Assembly (NCBI GenBank): GCA_001603415.1
Contig: LUYY01000020.1
Location: 1-15,381, forward strand
DNA length: 15,381 bases
Direction of reading: 5' to 3'
Source: Bacteroidales bacterium Bact_07
GTDB taxonomy: Bacteria; Bacteroidota; Bacteroidia; Bacteroidales; Tenuifilaceae
Position numbers and translations under genes: made by a program. Positions 14,958 through 15,381 of the stretch are shown here, in pieces; within the stretch, counting starts at the first letter, position 1, and each line of letters opens with the position of its first letter. The notes under the pieces are model-generated. The model saw only the letters and a program-made list of their open reading frames with translations. It was not told the origin of the DNA and searched no databases.

Positions 14958-15381
14958 ATGGGTAGTACTACAAAATACATGGCAATGTTTCCGCTACAGG
15001 TGTTTCTCCTGCCGGGCGAAGAAATTCCTTTGCGAATTTTTGAACCCCGGTACAAGCAACTCATTAACGAATGCCATGAAACAGGCGAAACCTTTGGCAT
15101 ACCATACATTAGTAACGATGATATTAAACCCTACGGTAGCGAGGTTGAGCTGGTTAACATCGTAGCCAAAAACAGCTTAGGCGAAATGGTTATACTCATT
15201 AAAGCGATTGCAAACTTTCACCTACTTAATTTCAAGGAAAAGTTACCCAACAAGCTTTATGGTGGTGGAATAATTGAGTATATCGACGATAGGTTCACCA
15301 CCACCAACCCCGAACTGGTGGTACTGGTAAAAAAATTAAACCTAAATCTCGATCCCGTTATGGGTTCGCTAATCACTGGGG
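14958..15381 (+). CDS. Lon N-terminal substrate-binding domain protein (partial)
   Basis: An open reading frame starting at ATG 14958, 3 nt after the msrB stop, runs off the window end after 141 codons. The N-terminus FPLQVFLLPGE followed by IPLRIFEPRYKQLI is the hallmark of the Lon protease N-terminal (LON/PUA-like) domain. In bacteria free-standing versions of about 190-220 residues occur without the ATPase or protease parts, and the modest MGSTTKY lead-in suggests that kind here. Whether ATPase and protease domains follow cannot be seen. Another in-frame ATG at 14979 is possible. The role of stand-alone LON-domain proteins is poorly defined. Confidence 0.82.
   Translation, partial: MGSTTKYMAMFPLQVFLLPGEEIPLRIFEPRYKQLINECHETGETFGIPYISNDDIKPYGSEVELVNIVAKNSLGEMVILIKAIANFHLLNFKEKLPNKLYGGGIIEYIDDRFTTTNPELVVLVKKLNLNLDPVMGSLITG

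Overview
The window reads as a piece of a Bacteroidota (probably Bacteroidales-like) chromosome. The evidence is TAnnTTTG-type -7 boxes ahead of several genes, A-rich start regions with no Shine-Dalgarno sequence, a secreted GIN/DUF2807 protein, a possibly lipidated MsrB, and moderate GC with AT-rich intergenic gaps. No phage, IS, CRISPR, tRNA or rRNA is visible.

Bases 77-13688 carry most of the set known in E. coli as the ygeW-ygeY-hyuA-ssnA-xdhD neighbourhood. These genes were long annotated as selenium-dependent molybdenum hydroxylase genes and are more recently linked to anaerobic purine/urate breakdown through ureido intermediates to 2,3-diaminopropionate. On the + strand are two different PLP enzymes (77-1555 and 1567-2793), a fused Fe-S/molybdopterin hydroxylase (2909-5467), an SsnA-like amidohydrolase (5494-6759), a membrane-anchored GNAT-like protein (6932-7555) and a HyuA-like cyclic amidohydrolase (7567-8997). 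On the - strand are an unrecognised 180-residue protein (9009-9551), the carbamoyltransferase YgeW (9855-11039) and the M20 hydrolase YgeY (11326-12513). Divergent from ygeY is an XdhC-type cofactor maturation protein (12729-13688).

Inferred logic: the hydroxylase, matured by the XdhC-like protein, oxidises a purine. SsnA and HyuA open rings. YgeW removes one carbamoyl group to phosphate and YgeY hydrolyses the next. A PLP enzyme then eliminates ammonia from the resulting diamino acid. The usual last enzyme, YgeX, is absent from the window, and two non-YgeX PLP enzymes lead the cluster instead. Also missing here are the FAD subunit (YgfM), YgfK, and a carbamate kinase; they may lie outside the window.

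From 13691 onward the content is unrelated housekeeping: a secreted DUF2807 protein (-), a periplasmic/lipoprotein MsrB (+), and the start of a Lon N-terminal-domain protein (+) cut by the window end. Intergenic regions hold candidate promoters, heptamer tandem repeats (2803-2823; 6805-6871), hairpins (6788-6807, 9710-9734, 9808-9826) and an imperfect inverted repeat of a kind dispersed in many Bacteroidota genomes (11192-11264).
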